Assembly (NCBI GenBank): GCA_956465555.1
Contig: OY101115.1
Location: 372,001 to 436,000, forward strand
Direction of reading: 5' to 3'
Length of the DNA stretch: 64,000 nt
DNA from: Nitzschia sp. pyKryTriq1
Lineage: Eukaryota > Bacillariophyta > Bacillariophyceae > Bacillariales > Bacillariaceae
This document shows positions 1 through 10,786 of this stretch, one piece after another. The notes beneath the pieces are model-generated. The model saw nothing but the letters and a program-made list of their open reading frames with translations. It had not been told where the DNA came from and did no database searches. The position numbers and the translations under genes are program-made. Position 1 is the stretch's first letter; each line of letters begins with the position of its first letter.

Positions 1-1405
1 CGGCAATAAGAGATGCCATGAGTTCTCCCGTCTTGGGAGCCAATAGAACGCCGTTTCTCCAGTAACCACCAGCCAAATAAAGATTATCCCATGGTGTCTT
101 CCCCAAAATAGGTCCTTTATCGGGAGTTGTTGGGCGAAGTCCTGCCCATGTTTCTTCCAGCGGCAAATCGGCCAAACCTGGTAGCAACTCCAAGGCGTAC
201 GACAATATGTGCATGATTCCCGCTGGAGTAACCTTTCCATCAAAGCTTCCAGCTTCAACAGTTGCCCCAATCACGATACGACCATCTGCTTTTGGAACGA
301 TGTATGAATCCTGGCCAAACAAGACGCGACGCAGAATCGGTGGTTGATCTTTGGGCATGCGAAGTGAAAGCGATTGGCCCTTGTGTGGTTCGATTGGTAC
401 CGGCAACAAAGTTCGCATCCATGCTCCATTGGCCACTAGAAGATCATTCGTAGCAATATACTTTCCCGTTTTAAGCCACAGTCCATTGCATTTGCCTTCT
501 TCCAAATCCAAGGACGATACTTCGTAGTTCTTGCCGCACAAGAATTGGACCCCAGCACCGACGCAGGCAGCCTTAAGACTGCAGGCCAGTCGTCGAGCAT
601 CGACACTCGCATCCTCCGGAAACCACCAGCCTCCCACAACATCGCTGCTCAAATTAGGCTCCAATTCTTTTACTTGTGTGGCATCCAACCAGGTAGCGGT
701 TCCCTTGGAATCTTCCGGTGGAGCCCACGTGGCCACATTGTCTCCGGCAAAGGCAGGCGCGAGGAAACCACCAGCTGCCACGTATCCAATGTTCCAAGGT
801 TCCAAGCCGTTGCTTTTTCCTTCCGAATCATCTTTCACCAGATACGGAGCACCTTCGTCCCCCGCTTCTCGCGCCAACCGTTCCACTTGTTGACAAAAAT
901 CAGGAAACAATCGCTTGGACGCCAGGCACAAATCCAGATAGTCACCTTTGGGCAAACGTTCTGATTGTGGTGCTAACATTCCAGCTGCTGCAAAACTCCC
1001 TGTGGGACTCTCTAACATTTCTGTTCGTTCTAGAATAGTGATTTGGCGCGTCGGATCTAGTTGCGAGAGGTGAAGCGCGACACTCAAACCTGCCAAGCCA
1101 CCTCCCACAATCACCACATCTTTGTGAAGTCTTCCACTACTGCGACTGTTGCCACCCAATAATGTCAGACTTCCGCCCCGTTCATTACTATTCTGGGATA
1201 GCCTCTGCACATTGCGATTATTCGAGGAGGATTTCCCAGCAGCAGGCGTCGCAGCCGATGATAGACGTGTGCGACTAGTCGTAGTACCAGTTCGCCCCCG
1301 CTGCAACGATGCTGGTTGAAAGGCAAAGCACGCTGCTTCGTCATGGCAAGATAACGACGCTAGCAGCACGCCATAGAAGAGCCAAACGATTCCGGATGGG
1401 CCCAT
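1..1405 (-). CDS. thiO: ThiO-like glycine/D-amino-acid oxidase, plastid-directed, partial at window edge
   Basis: The minus strand reads open for 468 codons from the ATG at 1405 to the left edge, so the C-terminus is cut off. Residues 1-25 are hydrophobic and are followed by CFAFQP, an ASAFAP-like site expected of diatom plastid proteins. A Rossmann dinucleotide motif (VVIVGGGLAGLSVA, residues 97-110) marks FAD binding. Later come GGWWFPEDASVDARRL, RPTTPDKGPILG and, close to the edge, LYLAGGYWRNGVLLAP, which is the ThiO-type C-terminal signature. In this DAO family ThiO oxidises glycine to iminoacetate for the thiazole half of thiamine; a plastid site would suit that pathway. Another DAO-family oxidase remains possible. 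The length fits a ~370-residue enzyme plus a ~95-residue leader. No intron is needed. Confidence 0.82.
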   Translation of the reverse strand, partial: MGPSGIVWLFYGVLLASLSCHDEAACFAFQPASLQRGRTGTTTSRTRLSSAATPAAGKSSSNNRNVQRLSQNSNERGGSLTLLGGNSRSSGRLHKDVVIVGGGLAGLSVALHLSQLDPTRQITILERTEMLESPTGSFAAAGMLAPQSERLPKGDYLDLCLASKRLFPDFCQQVERLAREAGDEGAPYLVKDDSEGKSNGLEPWNIGYVAAGGFLAPAFAGDNVATWAPPEDSKGTATWLDATQVKELEPNLSSDVVGGWWFPEDASVDARRLACSLKAACVGAGVQFLCGKNYEVSSLDLEEGKCNGLWLKTGKYIATNDLLVANGAWMRTLLPVPIEPHKGQSLSLRMPKDQPPILRRVLFGQDSYIVPKADGRIVIGATVEAGSFDGKVTPAGIMHILSYALELLPGLADLPLEETWAGLRPTTPDKGPILGKTPWDNLYLAGGYWRNGVLLAPKTGELMASLIA

Positions 1406-1953
1406 GGTGGTGTTGCTGTTGATGTTGGTTATTGTGTTTAATAGTGGGGATATGGTGCCATAATATTATCCATAAGATGGGATGCGGTGACGAAGATCCT
1501 AATAGAGATCCGATGGACCGCCGACGCGATGCGTGTCGCGACCGCCGAGTGCGATGCGGCCGATGCGCATAACGCGACTTGATTATATTGACTGACGCGA
1601 GTCAACTGAGCTGATATACCCCTCAACCATCAAATTCATTCAAACAAGCAGTCAATTCTATGCTTTCGAGAAATCCATTTCCCGGGGGTTAATAAATGGG
1701 TTATGAGACATTAGCAAGTAACCCACCAGGTCACAGGTCCTTGTTCCAGTCGATTGTTATTTTGGCATGGAGCGAGACTATCATGTTGTTTTGGAGCAAG
1801 ACTATTTTCTACCGGTAGCTCTCTACTCTAGTCTAGTAGAGAGCGGCGAGACTACAGTACAACTGATTAGACACTCTACTAGACAGACCGCTGCTTTCAA
1901 GATCGGTTCATTCATTTTGATTTCTATCAATCGGATTCGTGTTTTATTCTTCA
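1406..1953. other. Spacer between two minus-strand genes
   Basis: 548 bp without a supported gene. It holds the 5' flank of the ThiO-like gene, including a GC-rich stretch around 1480-1570 with repeated GATGCG/CGATGC words, and a CTCTAC/AGTAGAG-rich patch at 1818-1885. Short open frames here lack family features. Confidence 0.6.
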
Positions 1954-3471
1954 TTATTTTATCCGAGTAGCTGTTAGCAGAATCGGCGCCCGGTCCATAC
2001 CTAGCTTTCGGTGCTCCGAAACACGCCAGGTTTGACCCGCATCCCCGGATGCAACTAGTCGTTCCATGGACTCTTTCACCAGCTCGACAATCTCTTCTGG
2101 GTTTGATGCTGCGGAGGATTGCTCCTCGCCGCCGCCGCGGAACAAAAAGCCTTGCCACGTCTCGGCCTTACTGGAGAGAAAGGCCGCACATTCCAAAAAA
2201 GTGCGAACGGCCCAATCTTCCTGAGCGTTGGTTTTCGGATACGTGACCACACTGAGCATACCTCCTATTCGTAATAACAACATGGCATCCACCATACTGT
2301 GTAGTGTCGTATCCATTTGAGTGATGATACACTCGTCCTTGCTTGTTCCTTCACTATCATTACTCGGCAACCACCCCAAATTGTAAACTACCAAGGCCAC
2401 TGACAAAAAATCCTCCTCCTTATACTCTTTGACCGCCCATTCCATCGGCAAGGGCGAGTGAGATGTCTGCAACACTTGAATGTGACCACTTTGTAGCAAA
2501 GAGTCATCACCACCAAACTCCTTGATCAAGGCCCGTTTGGTATTTTCACAGGCTCTCTCTTGAATATCCATACAAATCAATCGAGACGAGGATAACAATT
2601 CCTCATCGGAATGAAATTCATGTGAAGTAATATTGGAAGTATCCCTTTCACTCCCACTACTAACACTGCTGCTGCTGCTGCTGCTGCTTTTATTCGGGAA
2701 CAATAGACGCGCCAACGCCACCGAGTCATGTCCATTGCCACAAGTCGCATCGATTGCCGTATCGATATGTGGTCGCAAAATACTCGACCATAATGACTGT
2801 GCCAAGGCAGTATTGGTAATGGCGGGATTTTCTCGATATTTCTTTGTTTGAATATTTTTGTTTTTGTTGTTGGTTTTGACTCTCGTCGTTCGTTGTGGCT
2901 GGCTGATGGAGAATTGCTGCTGGAGCACACCATCATTGCTAACAGTAGCAGTAATATACTCATTTGTGTCGGCCGAGGGATCGGCAACCTCGGAAATACC
3001 AGTACTAGTACCTTCACGAACTCTTAATATCGATTCTGCACGTCCGACCGTCGCATCTAGAAGATGCTGGATTGAAGATGCTGTTGGCTGGTTAGCTGCT
3101 GCCCCCGAAAAATAATCAAAAGTACCTTTTCGTGTCCTCTCTTCGTCATCATCAGCAGGCGGGGAAGACGTGCTATTACTCGTCGTGTTGGAAAGGGTCG
3201 ATCGTGCTCGACGGAGAGAGGAGCCGAGTAAGTTCTTGATCCTTTCTTTCGTTTCCGAAATTCCATCCGAGTTTTCCTGCAATGGAAATAACATGCCTCC
3301 CTTGGAGATTGGAACGATGTTGTGCCGAAATCGCTTGGAAGACGGATGATGCTGGTGCAGAGAAAAGCCGCGCGCCCCCTGTCGACAGAACAACAACAGA
3401 TTATGCATCATCATGGTCAAGCTTACAACTGCAGTGATGGTACGTGTATGCCAGGGGCATCTCGCTTTCAT
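1954..3471 (-). CDS. MnmM/YtqB-like SAM-dependent RNA methyltransferase, plastid-directed
   Basis: 505 residues, single exon. The C-terminal half matches the YtqB/rRNA_methylase family: a class I SAM motif (AIDATCGNGHDSVALARL), an acidic second strand (LICMDIQERACENTKRAL), VALVVYNLGWLPSND, and the late motif MLLLRIGGMLSVVTYPKTN. Bacterial YtqB (MnmM) methylates the wobble uridine side chain nm5s2U of tRNA, so a role on plastid tRNA is the best inference. The N-terminus has a hydrophobic stretch ending in ARGFSL, an ASAFAP-like site. Residues ~60-230 form a long low-complexity linker rich in Ser, Thr and Asn that bacterial homologues (~190 residues) lack; a (TGC/GCT)n run at 2668-2690 encodes a Ser tract. 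The gene diverges from the EH-domain gene across a 711-bp spacer. Confidence 0.75.
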   Translation of the reverse strand: MKARCPWHTRTITAVVSLTMMMHNLLLFCRQGARGFSLHQHHPSSKRFRHNIVPISKGGMLFPLQENSDGISETKERIKNLLGSSLRRARSTLSNTTSNSTSSPPADDDEERTRKGTFDYFSGAAANQPTASSIQHLLDATVGRAESILRVREGTSTGISEVADPSADTNEYITATVSNDGVLQQQFSISQPQRTTRVKTNNKNKNIQTKKYRENPAITNTALAQSLWSSILRPHIDTAIDATCGNGHDSVALARLLFPNKSSSSSSSSVSSGSERDTSNITSHEFHSDEELLSSSRLICMDIQERACENTKRALIKEFGGDDSLLQSGHIQVLQTSHSPLPMEWAVKEYKEEDFLSVALVVYNLGWLPSNDSEGTSKDECIITQMDTTLHSMVDAMLLLRIGGMLSVVTYPKTNAQEDWAVRTFLECAAFLSSKAETWQGFLFRGGGEEQSSAASNPEEIVELVKESMERLVASGDAGQTWRVSEHRKLGMDRAPILLTATRIK

Positions 3472-4182
3472 GATGACTGGTAATTAATTCATTCACAACT
3501 GCATCAATAAGAAGTCATGTCGGCCAAACATCAGCCATCAGCCAAAAGTCAGCAACATCCAACAAAGAGAATACAAAAAAGGTAATATGCGTGCGCTTGC
3601 GATGCTATCTATTATGGAGCTGCTATGGAGTGCTGGATGATTTGACGTTGATCGGATGATCGATCGTCCCTACGGTAGCCTCCGACGGACGGACGACCCA
3701 CGCCGCCATCCGCCATGCCGGCCACCGCGCGTGCAGGCACGCACCCACCACAATGACGTGACGTCATCAGTATCTACTCGTGGTGGCCACGGAATTTTGA
3801 TCTTTCAACGGATCATTTTTTTCGACTCCGCAACAAATTCCATCTGATTGGCCAACGCATGCGCGCGGGACTCGTACAAGCTGTGCAAAATCGGACGGCC
3901 GGCGGCACGCTAACACTCGTCGCACCGTGATGTTGGCGCTCTACTAGCTGCTGCGTCGGCGTTGGATGTATGATGCATGTTGGATGCCGGTCGTCCTCTC
4001 TTTCCATCATCGCAGCAACAATCGTCGTCACAGACGAGTGCGGCAGAAGGAAGAGAAAGAGCACCTATATTTGCTGATATTTGATATTTCCACCATATCG
4101 GCATACAAGAAGTCTACCATCGGGGAGGTTACAGTACATCTATTTCACACTTGTCTCACATAAACCTATCCAACCATACATC
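3472..4182. other. Divergent promoter region
   Basis: 711 bp between the head-to-head methyltransferase and EH-domain genes. It contains a cAMP-response-like palindrome (listed separately) and no supported gene. It must hold both promoters if neither gene has an unseen upstream exon. Confidence 0.6.
3754..3766. promoter_or_regulatory. TGACGTGACGTCA, CRE/bZIP-type site
   Basis: A full TGACGTCA palindrome at 3759-3766 overlaps a preceding TGACGT at 3754-3759. In diatoms TGACGT/ACGTCA elements are reported CO2/cAMP-responsive bZIP sites (studied at the Phaeodactylum carbonic anhydrase promoter). Position between divergent genes fits a promoter element, but binding here is inference. Confidence 0.4.
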
Positions 4183-7100
4183 ATGAGTGTATCTTATATT
4201 CCTGCACCTCATGAAAGAGTGAGTATCACAGTAGCTACGAACGTACAGATGTGGATATAATGTGTATCCAAAGTCGTCATTTCCGACTTCCGATGCTTCC
4301 TTTGATCGGACACCAGTCAATCAATCGTCGCTCTTGGGTTTCCCTTCTGTCTAACTTCTTCTTTCTCTCCGTTTTCCTCGCCTCCAGCCGTACTATGAGG
4401 CTCTGTTTCGAGTCGCCGATACTTCGGGAAGAGGCTCGTTGAGCGGCGGCGAAGCTGTCCAATTTTTTGCACGATCCAAATTGCCCGTTGAAGTCTTGAA
4501 GAATATTTGGACGGTGGCGGACCAGCCTTCGACGAGTTCCTTGGATCTCAAGAAGTTTGCTATTGCCATTAGACTTATCCAATTAACCCAGAATGGACAA
4601 AAGGGACAGGGTCCCACCTTGGCTGTCGCAGAGGGAGTCACGCTTCGTCCGGTATTTTTTGAGGGGGTCAGCGGCGTGTCGGTGCCGTTGCCACCCGCTC
4701 CGGGACAACAGCAGCAGCCTCCTCCCACTCCAGGGCAACAGCGCCCTCCGGTGCAGCAGCAGCAGCAGCCTCCTCCTCCTGGAAGTCCCATGTCACAACG
4801 TCAGCCCGTGTCGATGCACCCTGGCTCGGCCCCTCCGACACCCATGAGAGGAACTCTGGTCGCTCAGGATCCCTACACAATGAGCCCACAAGAGCGCTCC
4901 CGCTACGAAGATTTGTTTCCCCAGTACGCCAAGCCCGATGGATTTATCTATGGCAAAGAGGCAGTTGAATTGTTCACCAAGTCAGGAGTGGGTCCAATGG
5001 TGTTGAGAGATATCTGGAACATGGTGGATCGGCCTGTCGATAATCGTTTGGATAGGTTGGAATTCGCCATTGCTATGCACTTGATTGTGTGCATTTCCAA
5101 AAAGAACTTGCCGGCTCCAAGCGGTGCCCTTCCAAACTCCTTGAAGGCGCTCAAGGCGGCGTCCTCGGCACCTCCGACCGCCACCAAGGCACCACTGGCA
5201 GCGACACCCCAGCCTCAACAACCACTGGCCGAAATTCCTTCGCCACCTGGACCACAAGTGATGCCGCCTCCCAGGGGAATGATGGGACCTCCTCCGGCCA
5301 CATCCCTTGATCGGGGACCACCTCCGATTGTGTCGACCAGTGGAATGAGTATTTCCCATGCATTCGAGGGGCTCAGTATGACATCGGACAATGTGCCTCA
5401 CCCAGCATCACCAAAGCAGGCCCCGACTTCGTTGCCCTCGTATGTTCCGGGTGGACAGCAGTATTCTGGATTTGGAGGACCGATGAATTCGCCTGCGGCA
5501 GTCCCCGAAGAGCCTGCATCCATCCCGGCCCCGCCGGCACCTGCCCCTGCGATGCCTTCTCCCGCACCCACGCCAGAACCAAGCGGCCCGCCTCCTTCGT
5601 CGAAAGCACTGGCGGCCAATTACGATATGGGTGATTCGCATCAAGAGCTGGACAAACTCAAGACGGTACTTCAGAAAATGCAGGCAGAAAATATCTCTCT
5701 AAAGGCTCAGTTGGGAAGTATGACGGAAGAGGAAAAGGATGTTCAAAAGGAATTGAGTGCTGCAGTAGCGGAAATCAGTAAACTCTCCAACGAACTCCAT
5801 ACCCTTCGTTCGCAAGTACTGAATGCCAAGACTCGCCTATTGGAAGCCAGCTCGGAACTAAAGTCGGCTCATGAACGAAAAGAGTAAGTGCACTGCTCTC
5901 AGGATATCGAAGAATCGAATCAATTTATTTCAAGGACTCTATATAGTAGTAGGGGGCGCCGTCAAGACTAATAATCTCATGCATTTCAATCTTCGTGCTT
6001 GCAGCGTGATTTCTGACTTGATCAAAGAAGCGAAAGAAACCAAGGAAGCCATCGATGAAGCGACAGAAGCGATTCAGAATGCCAACGTGTCATCGCACCA
6101 TACGGAACAAAAGAAGAACGAAGCCATGGCAATGAGCACCAACTTTGAATCCAATCTTTTCGATTTCCACGGAGGGGAGGCGCCTGCTCCAGCAGCACCG
6201 CACCAACAGCCAGCGACTGCATCATCTCCTCTACCCGATATGTATCCCAGCCAACCGCCTGCACCGGCGCAGTCCATGCCTCCCCCGGAAAACATTCACA
6301 TGGTACAAACTGTCAGCTCGGATGACCAGGATGGTGGAAATGATGCTCCGGAGGAAGATGACGATGCCCCAGAACTATTCTCCAACGAATATCGTCAACC
6401 CGAGCCTGTGCCTGCGCCGGAACCAGCTCCTGCTCCTGCCATGGTACAGCCTCCTCAACAACATTATCAAGCACCACCTACCCCACAATATCAGCAGCCA
6501 CAAATTTACAGTCAACCATCTTCAGCACAACCTAGTCCAAATGTCGGCCGACCCAATGCTATGGAGCATCACAATCGTCAGTCCTCGTTAGGTTTCAATC
6601 CCGCCTTCATCATGGGAGGGTCGGCTGAACCCTTACCCGATACGACCGAGGCAGGAATTTCCCCCGCCGCTCGAACGAAATCCAGCAGTGCCGATTTTGG
6701 TTACGAGGACGAGGAACTGTTCCACGACGTGGAAGAGATGAAGAAATCGGCCGAACGTGCGGCCGCAGCAGCACGGGATGCTGAGGCAGCCCATCAACGC
6801 CTTGTGAATGAAGCGAATGAACTGCGAGAGGACGCTGACAAGGCGGAAGCTACGGCCCGAAGTTTGAAGGCCTCCGCCGCGGAGAAAAAGAAAGGCCGCT
6901 TCGGTAGAAGCGGTGGCGACAAGAAAAAGATTCTGGTACGTATCATCACACAGCATGGAAGATTGCATTTTTGTACTTTCGATTCTTCCAAACTTACGCA
7001 TACGTCTTCCCTGATCAACCCCTATACCGGTAGCGCGATGCAGATAGAGCAGCCGAAGATGCTCAAGACATCCGGAAGCGATTCCTTGAAGTTCAGGGAC

Positions 7101-7624
7101 AGGTTAGAGATGCCAGTGCCTTGGCGTTGGAAACGAGGCGCGAGGCAGATAAGCTGCGAGATGCTGCTGAAAAGGCAGAATTGGAAATGGCAGCAGCGGC
7201 TTCGATGCGAGATCACCAGAAAAAGGAACAAGCGGACCGGCAGGCACAATCTCAGGTCCCGCATGCTGGTAATGGATACCCATATCAAGGACCTCCTGGT
7301 GGTCAGTACGCATACGGCCAGCCTCCACAAGGCTACGGGCAACCGGCAATGCCTCCCGGTGGTGCTTACGGACAACCCCCCGTGGGCTACGGGCAACCAC
7401 CTCAAGGATATGGGCAACCACCTCAGGGCTATGGTCAGCCTCCTCAACCTGCCTACGGAAAACCTCCTGGTCCTGCTCAATACGGGCAAATGGCGTCTCC
7501 GCCCATGGATAATGGATTTGATGCCGGTGTCATGGGCGGCGGCGGTGGTGGAGGGTTTGACCTTCCGTCACCACAGCATTTTGGTGGTCCACCTTCTGGC
7601 GGCGACTATGCGTATGGATCGTAA
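4183..7624 (+). CDS. EH-domain endocytosis scaffold (Eps15/Ede1/Pan1-like), four exons
   Basis: Exons 4183-4218, 4388-5883, 6005-6935 and 7034-7624 join in frame into 1017 residues. All introns are GT-AG (169, 121 and 98 bp). The first exon is only 12 codons; it supplies the start and leads straight into EH domain 1 (YYEALFRVADTSGRGSLSGG to FAIAIRLIQL, residues ~13-85). EH domain 2 (SRYEDLFPQYAKPDGFIYG to FAIAMHLIV) lies near residues 180-250. Then come Pro/Ala-rich linkers, a coiled coil near 430-560 (ELDKLKTVLQKMQAENISLK), a second Pro/Gln-rich stretch, an Ala/Glu/Arg-rich coiled coil (730-890) and a tail of GYGQPPQ repeats (~900-965). EH domains bind NPF peptides of clathrin adaptors, so an endocytic coat role is likely. 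Position-specific repeats make the protein low-complexity but no frame break is seen. Confidence 0.85.
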
Positions 7625-7927
7625 AGTAGTATTAGTTGTCTCCTTGCACAAAAATCACTACGAATATGGCACACACTACCGGTATAGAGGTACCAGCAGG
7701 AGACTGCGCCCTAGCTTTGCCGCCCGCAGAACGGGTTTGATGTAGACTTGATATACAGTACACACGAAAAGCGAGTCCGCACTTGATCCATGGTAATGAT
7801 ATTTGATGTTGACTTCGTGTGTGATTGACCAATCTATCTTCCTCTAAGTTTACGAAGAAACTGGTACTAGAGTGTAAACGATATGTTGTAGGATTAGCAA
7901 GTTGTGGTCTATTGCGTCTAGTCGATC
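7625..7927. other. Convergent 3' spacer
   Basis: 303 bp between the tail of the EH-domain gene and the tail of the next minus-strand gene. Nothing recognised except one ACCGGTA word near 7678. Confidence 0.6.
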
Positions 7928-8425
7928 TTATTGAGCATTTGCTAGCGCAACAGCTTTGCAAGGGACTACGACGTCTGCGTAGATCTCGGCAATGAAGGCA
8001 GCATCGTGACTTCCTTCATCTCTTTGCATTTCTTGCTCTTCAAGGACTAGTGCGATGCTTTGTCTCTTGTTGGCGCTTCTTTGTTTCGAGCCCGAAGTAG
8101 TGAAGCACTCCAGACCTCTGCTGCAGTATTTAACGTTGTCAGCTTGGAGGCATTCGTTTTCAAGAAGGTTGGCTTCGAATCGAACGTCTCTCTTGAACCG
8201 ACGGAAGTCATCTTCGGCGTACCAGCAAGCCGTAATTTCCTCTTCGGCGAAGTCAGCGAAGTGGATCGTTTTCTTGGCTCGAACCCGTTCATCGAACGAA
8301 ACTGATTTCCTTGTCTGGGCCGGCAGAGGAGACAATGGACCTTTCGCCGTAGGATGACAAGCTTCGGCATGCTCAGCTTCAAAGCTGACCACAAATTTAG
8401 CGTCGTAAGTGGTGTGGGGAGGCAT
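7928..8425 (-). CDS. Small conserved diatom-type protein of unknown function
   Basis: 165 residues from the ATG at 8425 (MPPHTTYDAK). The frame stays open upstream to 8737, but that part has no domain-like character and probably is leader. Core features are KSVSFDERVRAKKTIHFAD, ITACWYAEDDFRRFKRDVRF, NVKYCSRGLECFTT and a Glu-rich end with EGSHDAAFIAEIYADVVVP. I recall multi-copy diatom proteins with the WY-x-DD-FRRFK / RGLE arrangement, but know no function. No signal peptide or membrane span in this form; alternating charged residues suggest a small soluble helical protein. Confidence 0.65.
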   Translation of the reverse strand: MPPHTTYDAKFVVSFEAEHAEACHPTAKGPLSPLPAQTRKSVSFDERVRAKKTIHFADFAEEEITACWYAEDDFRRFKRDVRFEANLLENECLQADNVKYCSRGLECFTTSGSKQRSANKRQSIALVLEEQEMQRDEGSHDAAFIAEIYADVVVPCKAVALANAQ

Positions 8426-9458
8426 GATTTTGTTGTAATAGGAACGATGTGTTGTCGTTGGGTTTTTGAAAAATTGTGAGGTTCTTTTGAACATTCGCGA
8501 TGCGAGTGTGGAAAGTGTCGGAACACCGCGATAGATTGAAAAATTCGCCGTGATCCCGAAGGCGGCTTTGGCCCGCCGACTACGATAGAGCCGAGGTGTG
8601 AAATAGATCGGCCATAGGAAGGGCATAATAATATTTCGAGAAAATGAATGACCGAAGGGGAATTTCATTACAATGAGCAATAACAGTCGGTTAATTGTAT
8701 CGCCTTTCCCATGTGCTGTTAAATAGACTGATATCATTTACTTAACACTCTTGGGCAGCTTTTTCGCGCCCCTTCCGTCCGAAGAGGCGATGTAATAGCT
8801 CTCGGCAAAGAACCGTTGGGTATGGTTCTCTGGCTCTCGGTGGTGCCCGCTAGCAAGCTGCTGCTGTCTTCCCACTAACTACGAGTGAGTAGTGCTACGT
8901 ATATTGCCCGACTGCACTTGTATTGCTCCTTCAATGTTCTTCATTCTGCAGTCAATTGATTAATCCACTAGTTTCTCCGATTAACGGAAAACCAGCTGTA
9001 TTCGTGCGTGGTCGGATGGAATCCGCCTTTGGGTACCAGTACTATACGAGTACAAGTACAGTAGTCTACCGGTACCGGTATTATGTGGGTCGGTCAGTTG
9101 CTGTACTTGTACCAGGTACCGGTACAGAACTGCTCGAGTACTTCTACTGTATTGTACTGTACTGTACTGTACTGTACTGTACTCGTACTGTATCCGGTAC
9201 CGGTACTGTGCTGCACTGTACTGTACTTGCACTATTTCTCGTACTGTGCTGTGCTGTGCTGTACTGTACTGTACGAATACTGTACATCCACATTATTTAC
9301 CGGCACAGTACAATACCGGTACTGCAGAAAAATAAATAGTTCCTCCGCTCTCATGCCAAATGCCAATACCGGCAATGAGATTTCATTTTTTTAGAATAAA
9401 AGGGCCCGCAGCCCGTACCGTACTGTACCGGTACATTACTCGTACGAAATGTAAATAC
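8426..9458. other. Spacer rich in GTAC and ACCGGT words
   Basis: About 1 kb. From ~9030 the DNA becomes a dense mixture of GTAC, GGTACC and ACCGGT palindromes with a (TGTAC)n array. Open frames in it (tyrosine/valine-rich) are a by-product of the repeats. It abuts the transposon that starts at 9459. Confidence 0.6.
9146..9184. repeat. (TGTAC)n pentanucleotide array
   Basis: Seven or more near-perfect 5-bp units, followed by degenerate GTACTG/GTGCTG units to about 9290. Each unit carries the GTAC palindrome. Confidence 0.85.
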
Positions 9459-9496
9459 CCACAGCGGGAAGGTTACGGAATAAGGGCGGGACAAGG
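9459..9496. repeat. Left terminal inverted repeat
   Basis: 38 bp, identical to the complement of 10749-10786. It ends with GGGCGGGACAAGG, which is also the unit of the subterminal repeats. Confidence 0.9.
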
Positions 9497-9526
9497 ATCG
9501 CTAAAAACAGTTCTTATATATGCCTT

Positions 9527-9810
9527 GTCCCGGCGTTGTCCCGCCCCTCGCGATTTTTTGAGAGGCCATTTGACACGTCAACACGGCCTTTTGCGGACCC
9601 TTGTCCCGCCCTTGACCCCACAGTTTCTGTTGTCCCGCCCTTCTTCCGCCCAAATAGCCTCTATAGGCCGTACATTTTCCCTTGTCCCGCCCATTGTCCC
9701 GCCGCTGTCCCGCCCTTCTTTCCCCTTTTATAACGGTTCTGTACTGTTATCCCGCCCCTGTCCCGCCCTTGTCCCGCCCCCCGTCCCGCCCTTGTCCCGC
9801 CCCTCTTGGG
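9527..9810. repeat. Subterminal TTGTCCCGCCC repeats
   Basis: About a dozen copies of (T)TGTCCCGCCC at irregular spacing, densest at 9745-9805. Complementary copies lie near the other end (10629-10760). Confidence 0.85.
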
Positions 9811-10748
9811 TCGAACGAGTCCTACAACGACGAACTATTATTAGTGGTACCAGTAATATAGCAACATTCATTCGTATACTAGTATAGATTTCTACAACCC
9901 TTCCCCGCTCCCCCTGCCTAATATATTACTTGCCCGCCCAGCAGGCTGCACACCACTTTACCAGAAGACAACCATCACAATAGTGGAATGGAGTCTCTTT
10001 TGTGGGTTTTTTCTTTTGGATCCCGCAGTTTGAACAAGTCTTGTATTTGTTCTCCTCTGACATAGATCGCAACTGATTCATACCACATGAAATAGATTCA
10101 TCTGGTCCACCATGTGAAAGTCATGCAAGATTAATATTTTGCCAAGTCAGCGCAATATCTTTTCTCAACAATTGATTTTGAAACAAGTAGTTCCAAAATA
10201 ACAATTCATTTCTAGCTCACAATTTTCACTTTCAATCATTCTTGTCGACTACCTCGTGCATAGGGCAGTAGGCATTAAGCGACGTATCAATGAAGGATTG
10301 GCGGTAATCCATGATGAATTGAATAAAAGAGAGGCTCCGGAAGATGATGGGAGATGCAACAACATGATAATAATGCGATGGGGCGGATTGCCAAAAAGTA
10401 CGCTAAGGCCCTGTCAGAAGATCGAGGCTCGAGATGGAGGGGTAAGAAGAGCTCAGTAACCTCCTCTAATTAAATTTACTTAAAAAGCAGAGTCCGCTCA
10501 CTGTCGCATTCCGTGACAGCTCACCGCGGAGCTCCGAGTTTGTTCTTTGCTGACGTAGCACGATGAATGCGCGAAATGACGCACGCCACACGTGAGGTCA
10601 AAGCTCTTCTTAGCCCTCCACTACGAGGGGTGGGCGGGACAAGGGCGGGACAACGGACGACACGTCATGTGCGACATGGAAAAATATCAAAACGTCAGCA
10701 CTGTCCCGCCGGCGGGACAAGGGCGGGACGGGGGGCGGGACAACGCTG

Positions 10749-10786
10749 CCTTGTCCCGCCCTTATTCCGTAACCTTCCCGCTGTGG
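10749..10786. repeat. Right terminal inverted repeat
   Basis: 38 bp, complement of the left end with no mismatch in my base-by-base reading. Confidence 0.9.

Larger units (their letters stand above)
9459..10786 (-). mobile_element. Internally deleted DNA transposon with 38-bp terminal inverted repeats
   Basis: 1328 bp bounded by a perfect 38-bp inverted repeat: 9459-9496 begins CCACAGCGGGAAGGTTACGG and 10749-10786 is its exact complement. Inside the ends lie arrays of TTGTCCCGCCC (about a dozen units at 9527-9810, oppositely oriented units at 10629-10760), typical of subterminal transposase-binding repeats. Two coding remnants lie on the minus strand. One (about 10313 down to 10240) starts MDYRQSFIDTSLNAY, matching the start of the helicase-like frame at 43900. 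The other (about 10088 down to 9954) has CSNCG, HYCDGC and WCAACW, a Cys-rich ribbon recalling the C-terminus of PiggyBac-type transposases. The middle of the parent coding region is missing, so this copy is non-autonomous. No clear target-site duplication was found. Confidence 0.8.

Noticed and set aside
1954-3471. Leu- and Ser-rich frames antisense to the methyltransferase
   Set aside because: Shadow frames; the minus-strand frame carries the SAM motifs.
9030-9394. Tyr/Val-rich open frames on both strands
   Set aside because: They follow the period of the GTAC arrays and have no domain-like composition.
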